A DNA stretch of 64,000 nt from Siphonodentalium dalli (Eukaryota; Mollusca; Scaphopoda; Gadilida; Siphonodentaliidae): positions 94,735,345 through 94,799,344 of the forward strand of contig CP136061.1 in the NCBI GenBank assembly GCA_032622095.1, read 5' to 3'. Positions 37,103 through 46,658 of this stretch are shown in pieces. Within the stretch, counting starts at the first letter, position 1. Every line of letters begins with the position of its first letter. A program made the translations under genes and the position numbers. Under the pieces are notes generated by a model. That model saw only the letters and a program-made list of their open reading frames with translations, searched no databases and was not told the origin of the DNA.

Positions 37103-37395
37103 CAGTATTGCCCTACATAATCGACTCCGTACCCACAGAAGAAATATGGGTAACTTTTCAGGATTTAGTCGGAAATATGGCTTGTTGCCATTCATCGGAA
37201 ACCTCTCAGTGAGAGCTTTCCGATGAATGGCAACAAGCCAGGAATTAGTCGGAAATATGGCTTGTTGCCATTCATCGGAAACTTCTCAGTGAGAGCTTTC
37301 CGATGAATGGCAACAAGCCATATTTACGATTAAATCCTGAAAAGTTACCCATAATTCTGCTGTGGTTAAGGAGTCGATTATTTAGGGCATTACTT
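37103..37395. mobile_element. TA hairpin MITE, double-stem copy
   Basis: Tips cagtattgccctaca and gcattactt, TA flanks. The stem aactttcaggatttagtcgg-like arm and ccattcatcggaaa...tttccgatgaatgg hairpin occur twice in tandem. Family copies at 44,248, 50,191 and 61,245. Confidence 0.8.
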
Positions 37396-37800
37396 TAGAA
37401 AACGTCAATGCCTGGCATATGGATAACAGACTACATGTATTCAATTCTATCAACTTGTTTGATGTGCTACCCTATCTTTATTTACGATGTTCCTCACCAT
37501 GCATAGAACGAGGCCACAATTAAAGGCACTCAAATTCTTATCAAAGTTGTGTTGTATACATGGGTTAGTCAACAGCTATCATCTATGTTAGGAGACAATT
37601 GGTGTCGAAAAGTGCCCCAAACTATGTAACATTAAGCACTACGTGTAAATTACCAAAAACATATGTGATGTATTGAAGGGTTATGTTATGGTGTAGATAT
37701 TTGTCACACATCTTCGAAAAAGGGATGGGTCTCTGAAAATATGGTATATCCTTCATGTAAGAATACACGAAACCACACACCACCCTCCATTCTCCATATG

Positions 37801-37892
37801 CGTTAGGGTTAGGGCTATAGGGTTAGGGTTAGGGTTCGGGTTAGGGTCAGGTTTAGGGCTAGGGGTAGGGTTAGGACTAGCGTTAGGGTTAG
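37801..37892 (+). repeat. Interstitial telomere-type repeat (TTAGGG)n
   Basis: About 15 perfect or one-off TTAGGG units (variants TTCGGG, TCAGGT, CTAGGG). It lies exactly at the outer edge of the inverted paralogous segment ending at 37,800. Confidence 0.9.
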
Positions 37893-39133
37893 TGTGTTCT
37901 TACATGAAGGACATACCGAAAATATACCGGAAAACATTTTTGAAAAAGGGGGTGATGAGCCCCAAAATATATCAAAAATGAAAAAGCGGCTATGTGTCTG
38001 TGACGTTTTTCTGCCGCCCCCCCCCCCCCCCCCACTAGAACCGAGCATTTACCTGGTTCTTGATGGATTAATCATTTTATGGCATCTTTTTCCATTGGTA
38101 GACTGCACTTATATAATTATTTGGTTCTGGATTAGATTCCACATGCATGCAATGATTTCAATCATTCAAGAAACAAATGGTTCGGACATAGAGTTGTAGA
38201 ACCAAAATAAGTTATATTTGGTTCCCCATATTTTTTGCGGTGTTCAGCTGCGGTGTTGGTAATTTTCAAGGGAATACTGTAGGAATGTGTTTATTACACT
38301 ACAATGAATATTTCAATATTATGGAACAACATTTGCACTCACATAAATATAATATCAGGAACATGTCAACAACATCATTTATAACAAATCATCATCAAGC
38401 ACAGTTTATTTATCGAATCGAAGAGTTACTTTTTTAGTTCAAGTTCTCGTTGTCGTGGATCGAGTGTTAGTGAAGTTCGGCATCGGGGATTCTCGACGAC
38501 CTTTCCCGGAATTGGCCAAATTGTATTCGTTTCAGATGCAATGATTGGCTCTTCATGCAGCAGTTGTTTATTGGGGTCAAATATGATGCATTTTGACCGC
38601 CTTCAGAAGAGGTAATTTGGTGTTAATTTTATCGTCCACGACATAAAATTACAATACGCAAATTCATTACAATACCTTATCTTTTGATATGCAGGGCACT
38701 CGTTTTCTCCATGCGAAGAATCTATTCGAAAAATAAATTTGAATGCAGTCATGACATAACAATTAGACGAGTTAAGACTAAAGCCAGATTCCCATCCGAA
38801 AACAATTACCAAATGTATCGATAAGCAAGTTATTATATCCCATTGCAGCTCCATCAGTTCGCTATGTATTATATGTGGTTTTTTTTATAATTCAGTTTTC
38901 GGCTTCGCAAAGTTAATCTTATTTTTTCCTTTGCATTTAAACGCCAATTGGCATCTGTTATTTAAGCAATTGTTGAAATATTGTACCCTTAGTTTCAAAC
39001 AAAATGGAAGAACTGAATAAAGATATTGAAAAGGAGCAAGAAATGCAGCTGAAAGCTGTGTGTGTATTTTTGACAATTTGTTGCAATCGACTATATGTTT
39101 CCTAAAGGTCACTGATATGCACTCTCTTTGTAG
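37893..39133. other. Intron 3, right end; C-run and otherwise featureless
   Basis: A run of about 18 C at 38,015-38,034 follows gacgtttttctgccg, similar to the right end of the nested element at 62,130-62,171, so a fragment of that family may be present. 38,035-39,133 shows no recognisable exon or repeat before the EGF 1 acceptor. Confidence 0.4.
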
Positions 39134-39253
39134 ACCTGAACGAGTGCCAATATGGTCCTGAATACTGCGTATATGCTGCTAGCTGTGTTAACGCCGTCAA
39201 TGGTTATACATGTACATGCACAACAGGGTGGACCGGAACAGCATGTGACACAG
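39134..39253 (+). CDS. Exon 4: cbEGF-like domain 1
   Basis: A 120-bp phase 1-1 exon between ctttgtag and G|GTTAGT. It encodes DLNEC at the N-terminus (calcium ligand motif) and six cysteines with loop lengths 6, 5, 8, 1 and 8. CVNAVNGYTCTC fits the Asn/Asp hydroxylation pattern Cx[DN]xxxx[FY]xCxC of calcium-binding EGF domains. The last loop carries GWTG. It is the first EGF after the SRCR domain and belongs with the longer first-loop subtype (domains 1, 3, 5, 7, 9), although it lacks the Pro after the second Cys. The donor is the less common gttagt. Confidence 0.9.
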
Positions 39254-39394
39254 GTTAGTATATCATGCACGTGCAGTGCAGCTGATGAGGTAAATTACTA
39301 CAAATGGAGCTTTCCAAACATATTCACTAGTGGGATGAGCTTATACGGTTTCTAAGTAGTTTATCAGCGATTTGCACACATTTTGATCTTTTAA

Positions 39395-39696
39395 AGATAC
39401 TCAATCCGATCAGACACTCCTAAATTACTATTACTTTGGCTTCGGGGGTAAAAAATATTTGATTCGAGTCGAGGAACCCACCAATCAAAGCTCAGAGTGA
39501 TTAGATATCGATGTTTGAAGTTGGTTAATTTTTCGAGATCTGGCCCAAAACTTCTTCAGATCCACGTGCTCAAACGGACAAATTAATGTAAGATGGATAA
39601 CTCTAAAATCAAGTGGTTACTATCCTCGAATCAAATATTTTTTCCCCCGAAGCAAAAAAATAGTAATTTAGGAGCGTCTGATCGGATTGAGTACCT
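39395..39696. mobile_element. TTAA-flanked MITE, short copy
   Basis: 302 bp, TTAA at 39,391-39,394 and 39,697-39,700; ends agatactcaatccg and ggattgagtacct. About 140 bp after EGF 1. Confidence 0.8.
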
Positions 39697-40137
39697 TTAA
39701 ACATTTTGATTAAAAAAATAAGTTAACTTGTTGTAATTTAATTGTTGATTCTGTTTTAGATTGAACTCCTCGCTCAATTTAATATTAAAAACAAATTTAT
39801 TATTTGATTCTTTTAGGTTGATCTCCTTGCTTAATTTAGCATTTTAAAATTTTGTTTTTGTAAATATTAATTTAAAAAAAAATCAAAATCAAAATAACTA
39901 ATGTGTAAAAACATACCTGGAGTCACTGAGCATTGTGTAACCCAAACTGAAAAGTGTCATGCAAACTGAAAAAACGTAATCTCAGTTGGGTAAAGCGTGT
40001 GGCGGCCCATATCAGTCAGTGAATTATTTCCGTATCTATCAACACAGATGACTAAATCTGTTACTGTTACTGTAAATATGTAATGGACATGTCTACAAAC
40101 TGACAACAGTGACTCGAAAGTCAAGATAATGTCCTAG

Positions 40138-40391
40138 CAAGCCTTGAAATAGGGTGTCTGTCATTTGCAGAATGAGGTCCCCAGAGGGTGAATTTAGTGA
40201 TGCTACCCCGCATAGCGGGCTAGCATCACCAAATTCAACCTCTGGTGACCTCATTCTGCTTACAACTCAGCAGAATGAGGTTCCCAGAGGGTGAATTTGG
40301 TGATGCTAGCCCGCTATGCGGGGTAGCTTCACTAAATTCACCCTCTGGGAACCTCATTCTGCAAATGACAGACACCCTATTTCAAGGCTTG
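40138..40391. mobile_element. GCAGAATGAGG MITE, twin-hairpin copy
   Basis: Tips caagccttgaaatagggtgt and complement. Two hairpins of about 95 bp (gcagaatgaggtcccc...gacctcattctgc) are joined by tacaactcag. Flanks tgtcctag and gtcctgag are only roughly alike. Confidence 0.8.
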
Positions 40392-40665
40392 GTCCTGAGA
40401 AAAAGCTGAAAAAGGTATTACAGCCAAATAGCCAAAACACATGTTCGGCATGTAATAGCTTGCATGTTATAATTATAATTGCATGTATAATTATTTGGGT
40501 AAAATGAAAATGTTGCTATTTTTAGAACATTGTAAGACTCAATTGTCATGTGCATGTATGTTTTAGACAGAAATCTATATTTAAAATACTATAAAGTGAA
40601 ATGTTTGTCAAATTGTAATACCAAATTATTCCCTTTGCGTTTTTTGATATACATATATATATATA

Positions 40666-42388
40666 TTAGCTGATGTGCCCGACAAATTTCAAGTCGATAG
40701 CTCTACCCAGCCCGACGTTGTCCGGGCTATTCAAAAACCAAATTTCAAGTCGATAGCTCTACCTGTTTCCGAGATCTCGTCTGCGCATGCGCGAAGCTGG
40801 CGGCGCACGGGCTCCGCGACCCGATAAAATTCGTATCCGGGGCAAGATACATTCACATACCAAATTTCAAGTCGATAGCTCCACCCGTTTCCGAGATCTC
40901 GTCTGCGCATGCGTGAAGCTGGCGTCGCACGGGCTCGGTGACCCGATAAAATTTGTATCCGGGGCAAGATACATTCACTTAGCAAATTTCAAGTCGATAG
41001 CTCCACCCGTTTCTGAGATCTCGTCTGCGCATGCACGAAGCTGGCATCGCACGGGCTCGGCGACCCGATAGAATTCGTATCCGGGGCAAGATACATTCAC
41101 ATAGCAAATTTCAAGTCGATAGCTCCACCCGTTTCCGAGATCTCGTCTGCGCATGCGCGAAGCGGGCGCCGCACGGGCACGCCAATATGACGTTGACGAC
41201 CGCCTGGTCAAACTACATACACGTACCAAGTTTCGTCCCGATCGGTCGAGAATCGTAGAGTTGTATTAATGACATACATACAGACAGACAGACAGAGGTC
41301 TTCAAAATATATAGGAGACTAGCCGATGAGCCCGACATTGTCCGGGCTATTCAAAAACCAAATTTCAAGTCAATAGCTCCACCCGTTTCCGAGATCTGGT
41401 CTGCACATGCGCGAAGCTGGCATCGCACAGGCTCGGCGACCCGATAAAATTTGTGTCCGGGGCAAGATACAATCACATAGCAAATTTCAAGTCGATAGCT
41501 CCACCCATTTCCGAGATCTGGTCTGCACATGCGCGAAGCTGGCATCGCACGGGCTCGGCGACCCGATAAAATTCGTGTCCGGGGCAAGATACTTTCACAT
41601 AGCAAATTTCAAGTCGATAGCTCGACCCATTTCCGAGATCTCGTCTGCGCATGCGCGAAGCTGGCATCGCACGGGCTCAGCGACCCGATAAAATTTGTAT
41701 CCGGGGAAAGATACATTCACATACCAAATTTCAAGTCGATAGCTCCACCCGTTTCCGAGATCTCGTCTGCGCATGCGCGAAGCTGGCGTCGCACGGGCTC
41801 GGCGACCCGATAAAATTTGTATCCGGGGCAATATACATTCACATAGCAAATTTCAAGTCGATAGCTCGACCCGTTTCCGAGATCTCATCTGCGCATGCGC
41901 GAAGCGGGCGCCGCACGGGCTCGCCAATACGACAACGTCGACCGCCTGGTCAAACTACACACACGTACCAAGTTTCGTCCCGATCGGTCGAGAATCGTAG
42001 ATTTGTATAAATGACAGACATATAGACAGACATACAGAGGTCTTCAAAATATATATGAGACTAGCTGATGAGCCCGACGTTGTCCGGGCTATTCAAAAAC
42101 CAAATTTCAAGTCGATAGCTCTACCCGTTTCCGAGATCTGGTCTGCGCATGCGCGAAGCTGGCATCGCACTGGCTCGGCGACCCGATAAAATTCGTATCC
42201 GGGGCAAGATACATTCACATACCAAATTTCAAGTCGATAGCTCCACCCGTTTCCGAGATCTCGTCTGCGCATGCGTGAAGTGGGCACCGCACGGGCTCGC
42301 CAATACGACAACGACGACCGCCTGGTCAAACTACACACACGTACCAAGTTTCGTCCCGATCGGTCGAGAATCGTAGATTTGTATAAAT

Positions 42389-42426
<38 letters not shown>

Positions 42427-42448
42427 GGTCTTCAAAATATATATGAGA
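40666..42448 (-). mobile_element. Three head-to-tail Helitron-like copies
   Basis: Copies at 40,666-41,318 (four 122-bp core units), 41,319-42,060 (five) and 42,061-42,448 (two). Each starts TCTC(C/A)TATATATTTTGAAGA and ends with hairpin agcccggacaacgtcgggct and CTAG, except the outermost, which ends CTAA. The 3' CTAG of one copy abuts the 5' TC of the next with no base between. CAGA tracts vary in length. Confidence 0.8.
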
Positions 42449-42654
42449 TATATATATAATAATAATAATAATATAATACAAACTTTCTTTCACAGCCAGT
42501 TTCATGGAAGTTGTGTTGTTGATGTTGTTGTTGATGTTGTTGGAATATGTGCCAGGAAGAGATAGAACATCTTTAACAGTTAACCATTCCACAGTCAACT
42601 GATTCTTCCTTTCAGTTATAAAACATTTTTGGTATCCCATAGCAACTGGCTATG

Positions 42655-42880
42655 TTAAAAGCCATATGGCAGTTTGCGCTCCAAAATACACATAATATTA
42701 TTCGCTTTTTAATTTTTCTCAGTATCGAAATAGGTCGATACATATCTGAACTACCTTTCTATGAGCATTGTGTAACCCAAAAAGACGCATTGAAGTAATG
42801 AAATATACAACTGTGAATACGGTGTTTGGGTCCCAAACACAAAACAGCCATTTCCACGACATGGAACAGAATAGAGCGTT
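42655..42880. repeat. Dispersed repeat family B copy
   Basis: Matches 17,040-17,250 (gacgcattgaagtaatga, gtttgggtcccaaacac, cacgacatggaac). A (ATA)n tract and (GTT)n tract lie just upstream at 42,450-42,545. Confidence 0.6.
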
Positions 42881-43120
42881 CCGTGGTAGTCTATTCCAGA
42901 TATGGTAGCAATAAAGAGCGTTTATATGATTTATGGCTAAAAGTTGAAAACGGCTGAAAAATGGCTCTGACTTTGGCAAGTGTTTTTCGGAGTTCATGAA
43001 GCTGGTATATCATAATATCAATAGTTTGTTTATTTATCGACCTATCGTATCCGTCACTGCAACTTACATAGAAAAAAGATTTGGAGGTTCGAATGAACCA
43101 TGTCCTTTTAAATATTGTAG

Positions 43121-43237
43121 ATCAAGATGAATGCTTGACTCCAGGGATTTGCAGTGTTAATGGAGTGTGTACAAACACATATGGCAGCTACACGTGTGCC
43201 TGCGACTATCAGTATACCGGTGCCGATTGTAGCATAG
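43121..43237 (+). CDS. Exon 5: cbEGF-like domain 2
   Basis: A 117-bp phase 1-1 exon (aatattgtag / G|GTAAGT). It encodes DQDEC, six cysteines with loops 5, 5, 8, 1 and 8, and CTNTYGSYTCAC matching the hydroxylation consensus. It belongs to the even-numbered short subtype (TPGIC...GVC). The fifth-to-sixth Cys loop is DYQYTGAD rather than the usual AG(W/Y). A diverged dispersed repeat (42,655-42,880) lies about 240 bp upstream. Confidence 0.9.
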
Positions 43238-43441
43238 GTAAGTGTCCATACCTCGAGACAGAGCTATGGCATAATAAAAAAAGGGCTGTCACCATGTGCC
43301 ACATGTGTCATTCATAATCATGTTTTCTTCACAGGTCCCCTTGTGCGACAACACTATGCCATGAGTATATACCTTAATACAAGGTGTATATCTATCAGAC
43401 CTATATTGAGCATAGACTTACGTGCGATCAAATTTCATTTG

Positions 43442-43610
43442 CATAAGATAATGCCACATACCCAGTTCTTTAGACCATATTCGCACCTTAAATTTGGTGT
43501 GTCTCCTGCATCGAAAAGATAAATATGAATATGTGCACACTTTCGAAACCGGACAAACCCTTGAACATATTCTCATCAAATATAGCATGGGTATGTGGCA
43601 TTATCTTATG
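43442..43610. mobile_element. Small inverted-repeat MITE, 169 bp
   Basis: Tips cataagataatgccacatac and complement, 23 bp. AT-rich interior. Confidence 0.7.
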
Positions 43611-43672
43611 TACAGGGGGTATTAATAATTTTGATAGAAAGTGAGTCTATTAAAGATCCTGTGCCAGTGCAT

Positions 43673-43731
43673 TCTCTTATATATGTGAGTCTCCCATAGG
43701 GAGCCTCACATATATAAGAGAATGCACTGGC
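43673..43731. repeat. 59-bp palindrome of the gccaatgcattctct family
   Basis: gccagtgcattctcttatat stem with centre gtctcccatagggagcctc, which differs from the gtcgacc centre of the twin forms. 43,732-44,031 holds an A-rich tract but no other feature. Confidence 0.8.
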
Positions 43732-44031
43732 TTACACAAATATCAACTGATAGTCCATTGTCGTGAATTTTTGTCTCGTTAGCGCAATACTGACTTGAAC
43801 AATTATCAACTGAATGTGTTTATATTCGGTATATAATCCTTGCCACATTGTACCTCTCAGAGCGCTAATCTCAAGCTATGGACATGCATCTCCGGAGCGT
43901 GATCTTGAAACACTAAACAGAAAACAACATAATTATATTATACAAGCAACCAAAAAAAAAAAAATTAAAAAAGCAACAACACAATCCTCATAATAAAAAG
44001 AACACAACAATTATATTATTTTTCGATTTAG

Positions 44032-44154
44032 ATTTCAATGAATGTGGGGAACCAGAGCTGAATTGTCCATCTTGGTCCGGGACGTGCACCAATACTGTCG
44101 GTGGCTATACATGTGCATGTAAGGCCGGGTATAGCGGGACGGATTGTAAAACTG
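44032..44154 (+). CDS. Exon 6: cbEGF-like domain 3, with duplicated 3' part downstream
   Basis: A 123-bp phase 1-1 exon (cgatttag / G|GTAAGT). It encodes DFNEC, loops 6, 6, 8, 1 and 8, and CTNTVGGYTCAC. Odd-numbered subtype with NCPSWSGTC and KAGYSG. The last 50 bp of the exon, its donor and some intron are duplicated in tandem with a 69-bp period (second copy 44,174-44,242). The second copy keeps the reading frame and ends at G|GTAAAT after 44,223, so skipping the first donor would add 23 residues with four extra cysteines. The first donor (gtaagt) is stronger and is taken as the main one. Confidence 0.9.
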
Positions 44155-44242
44155 GTAAGTCACATGATTGTACCTATACGTGTTCATGTAAGGCCGGGTA
44201 TAGCGGGACGGATTGTAAAACTGGTAAATCACATGATTGTAC
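44105..44242 (+). repeat. 69-bp tandem duplication spanning exon 6 donor
   Basis: Two copies, 44,105-44,173 and 44,174-44,242, start at ctatac and include the coding end of EGF 3, the splice donor and intron sequence through tgattgtac. A third ctatac begins at 44,243 and is cut by the MITE that starts at 44,248. Copies differ at a handful of positions, including the donor (gtaagt versus gtaaat), so the duplication is fairly recent. Confidence 0.9.
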
Positions 44243-44247
44243 CTATA

Positions 44248-44425
44248 CAGTAATGCTCTAAGTAATCGACTCTTTAACTACAGCAGAATTATGGGTAACT
44301 TTTCAGGATTTAGTCGGAAATATGGCTTGTTGATGAATGGCAACAAGCCATATTTCCGACTAAATCCTGAAAAGTTACCCATAATTTTGCTGTAGTTAAA
44401 GAGTCGATTACTTAGGGCATTACTA
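44248..44425. mobile_element. TA hairpin MITE, single-stem copy
   Basis: Tips cagtaatgctctaagtaatc and complement, TA flanks (44,246 and 44,426). The arms are about 85 bp with a minimal loop. Inserted at the start of a third 69-bp unit. Confidence 0.9.
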
Positions 44426-44578
44426 TACCTGTGCCGACCGAATGAATGTCTATTCAACTCAATGCCACAATAAAGTGGCGAACACAGAGCAATAATCAAC
44501 AGATAATTATACATTTAGTTATACAAAACATGGGCCACTATTATATGGCTTGCCATTTTCTTGTGACAGAGAGTTGCC

Positions 44579-45292
44579 CATTATTATTATCATCATCATC
44601 ATCATCAATTTCGTCGTCTTCGTTGAATCACTCGTCGTCGTCGCCACCGCCAGCGGTCTTCGTTGTCAACATATTCAACATCATCATCATCATCATCAAC
44701 AACATATTCAACATCATTTTCATCATCATTATCAACAACATATTCAACATCATCATCAACAACATATTCAACATCATAATCATCAACAACATTCAACATC
44801 ATCAACATCAACAACATATTCATTATCATCAACAACAACATATTCAACATCATCATCATCATCAACAGCGTTTTCAACATCATCATCATCAACAAAATAT
44901 TCAACATCATCATCATCAACAACAACATATTCAACATCATCATCATCAACAACAACATATTCAACATCATCATCATCAGCAACTTATCATATTCAACATC
45001 ATCATCAACAACATATTCAACATCATCATCGTCATCAACAACATCGTCATCATCATCATCATTGTTGTCGTCGTCATCATCATCAACAACATCATCATCG
45101 ACATGTGTCCGCATCATTATCATCACTACCACCACCATCATCGTCATCATCATCGACATGTGTCCGCATCATTATCATCACTACCACCACCGTCGTCGTC
45201 AACATCATCATCATCATCACCATCAACAACATATTCAACATCATCATCATCATTATCATCAACAACATATTCAACATCATCATCATCACTGA
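44579..45292. repeat. Trinucleotide-rich tract (ATC/ACA)n, about 710 bp
   Basis: Long runs of atcatc broken by aacaacatattcaac blocks. Open on both strands (for example Asp/Met-rich on minus), but the frames are by-products. Confidence 0.9.
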
Positions 45293-45614
45293 GAGCTTTC
45301 CGATGAATGGCAACAAGCCATATTTCCGGCTAAATCCTTTCATGAAGATATATAGGTAGTACCCACCCACCACCCCATCCCGCCACCCATAGTATCTTAT
45401 GCGCCGCAGGCGCTCGTATATAGGTAGTACCCACCCACCACCCCATCCCGCCACCCATAGTATCTTATGTGCCGCAGGCGCTCATATATAGGTAGTACCC
45501 ACCCACCACCCCATCCCGCCACCCATAGTATCTTATGCGCTGCAGGCGCTCGTATATAGGTAGTTACCCATAATTCTGTTGTGGTTAAGGAGTCGATTAT
45601 TTAGGGCATTACTG
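45293..45614. mobile_element. Right arm of a TA hairpin MITE, interrupted by a 68-bp tandem repeat
   Basis: gagagctttccgatgaatgg through aaatcct, then three 68-bp units (45,351-45,554; cccacccaccaccccatccc, gcgccgcaggcgct), then ttacccataattctg to gcattactg before TA. The expected left arm is not clear; the trinucleotide tract takes its place. Confidence 0.7.
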
Positions 45615-45674
45615 TACCAGCAATGACTTTTCCAATCTTGAACCCAAATTTCTGTTATGCACAATTTATTTCAG

Positions 45675-45788
45675 ATGTGGACGAGTGTGCAGCTAATACA
45701 TGTAAAAATAGCGCAGTTTGTTTGAACACCCATGGAAGTTATTTCTGCACGTGTGCTGCAGGCTGGACAGGACAGGACTGTGATGTGG
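45675..45788 (+). CDS. Exon 7: cbEGF-like domain 4
   Basis: A 114-bp phase 1-1 exon (atttcag / G|GTAAGT). It encodes DVDEC, six cysteines with loops 4, 5, 8, 1 and 8, and CLNTHGSYFCTC with AGWTGQD in the last loop. Even-numbered subtype, but NTCKNSAVC lacks the usual Ile before the second Cys. The first loop is the shortest in the array. The upstream intron carries a 700-bp trinucleotide-rich tract and a 68-bp tandem repeat. Confidence 0.9.
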
Positions 45789-45827
45789 GTAAGTCAGCCT
45801 ATCATTGGATATCACTTGTAATAGGGT

Positions 45828-45985
45828 AGATCATGTCATGAGTCTCTACTCTGACTACGCCCGTAGAGATGACATGTTCCAGCAGTTCAAAACCTGGGAA
45901 CTTTTTGACGATCTGACATAGAATTTTATCACATTGAAAAATAATGCCAAATAATAGTCAACCCTTTCTTACTAAATACTCACTG
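45828..45985. repeat. Fragment of the 7.9-kb inverted-repeat family
   Basis: cgtagagat, then caaaacctgggaactttttg match the arms of the element at 7,882-8,418. Confidence 0.5.
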
Positions 45986-46046
45986 CATGACAAGTAGTTC
46001 CCTTAGGAAATGTTCAGATAATAATTTCAACAAACTACCAAGGCAG

Positions 46047-46166
46047 TTCCTGAGTTTAGCGTGCCTGTCATTTGCAGAATGAGGTTCCAGAGTGTGAATT
46101 TAGAAACTCTATCCTGCAAGGTGGGCTAGCATCACAAAATTCACCCTCTGGGGACCTCATTCTGCA
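46047..46166. mobile_element. GCAGAATGAGG MITE, single hairpin, right end cut
   Basis: gcgtgcctgtcatttgcaga start, one stem, ends cctcattctgca where the TTAA MITE begins. Confidence 0.75.
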
Positions 46167-46170
46167 TTAA

Positions 46171-46612
46171 AGGTACTCAATCCGATCAGACGCTCCTAAA
46201 TTACTATTTCTTTGGCTTCGGGGGTAAAAAATATTTTATTCGAATCGAGGAACCCACCCATCAAAGCTCAGAGTGATTAGATATCGATGTTTGAACTTTG
46301 CGGTTTCTATTGTTTGTGGGCCACAAACTGATTGAAGCACGAGGGTAAAATGGACGGTCTTGCAGATAAAGATGGATAACTCTAAAATCAAGTGGTAACC
46401 ACTTGATTTTAGAGTTATCCATCTTTATCTGCAAGACCGTCTGTTTGACCTCGTGTTTCTGGTAATGAAACAATTGAAATCACAAACTTCAAAAATCTAT
46501 ATCTGATCAATCTGAGCTTTGATGGGTGGGTTCCTCGACTCGAATCAAATATTTTTTACCCCCAAAGCCAAAGAAATAGTAATTTAGGAGCGTCTGATCA
46601 GATTGAGTACCT
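46171..46612. mobile_element. TTAA-flanked MITE
   Basis: TTAA at 46,167-46,170 and 46,613-46,616; full-length copy with the aactctaaaatcaagtggt hairpin at its centre. Confidence 0.85.
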
Positions 46613-46658
46613 TTAACTAAGACATATATTATCTGCATTACTTTTTCAATGTTATTAA

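Noticed and set aside
40731-42376. Arg-rich frames repeated about every 122 bp
   Set aside because: They are the tandem core of Helitron-like elements, also open on the opposite strand.
44446-45359. Long His/Ser/Ile-rich frames on + and Met/Asp-rich frame on minus
   Set aside because: They read an (ATC/ACA)n tract; all three frames are open for the same trivial reason.
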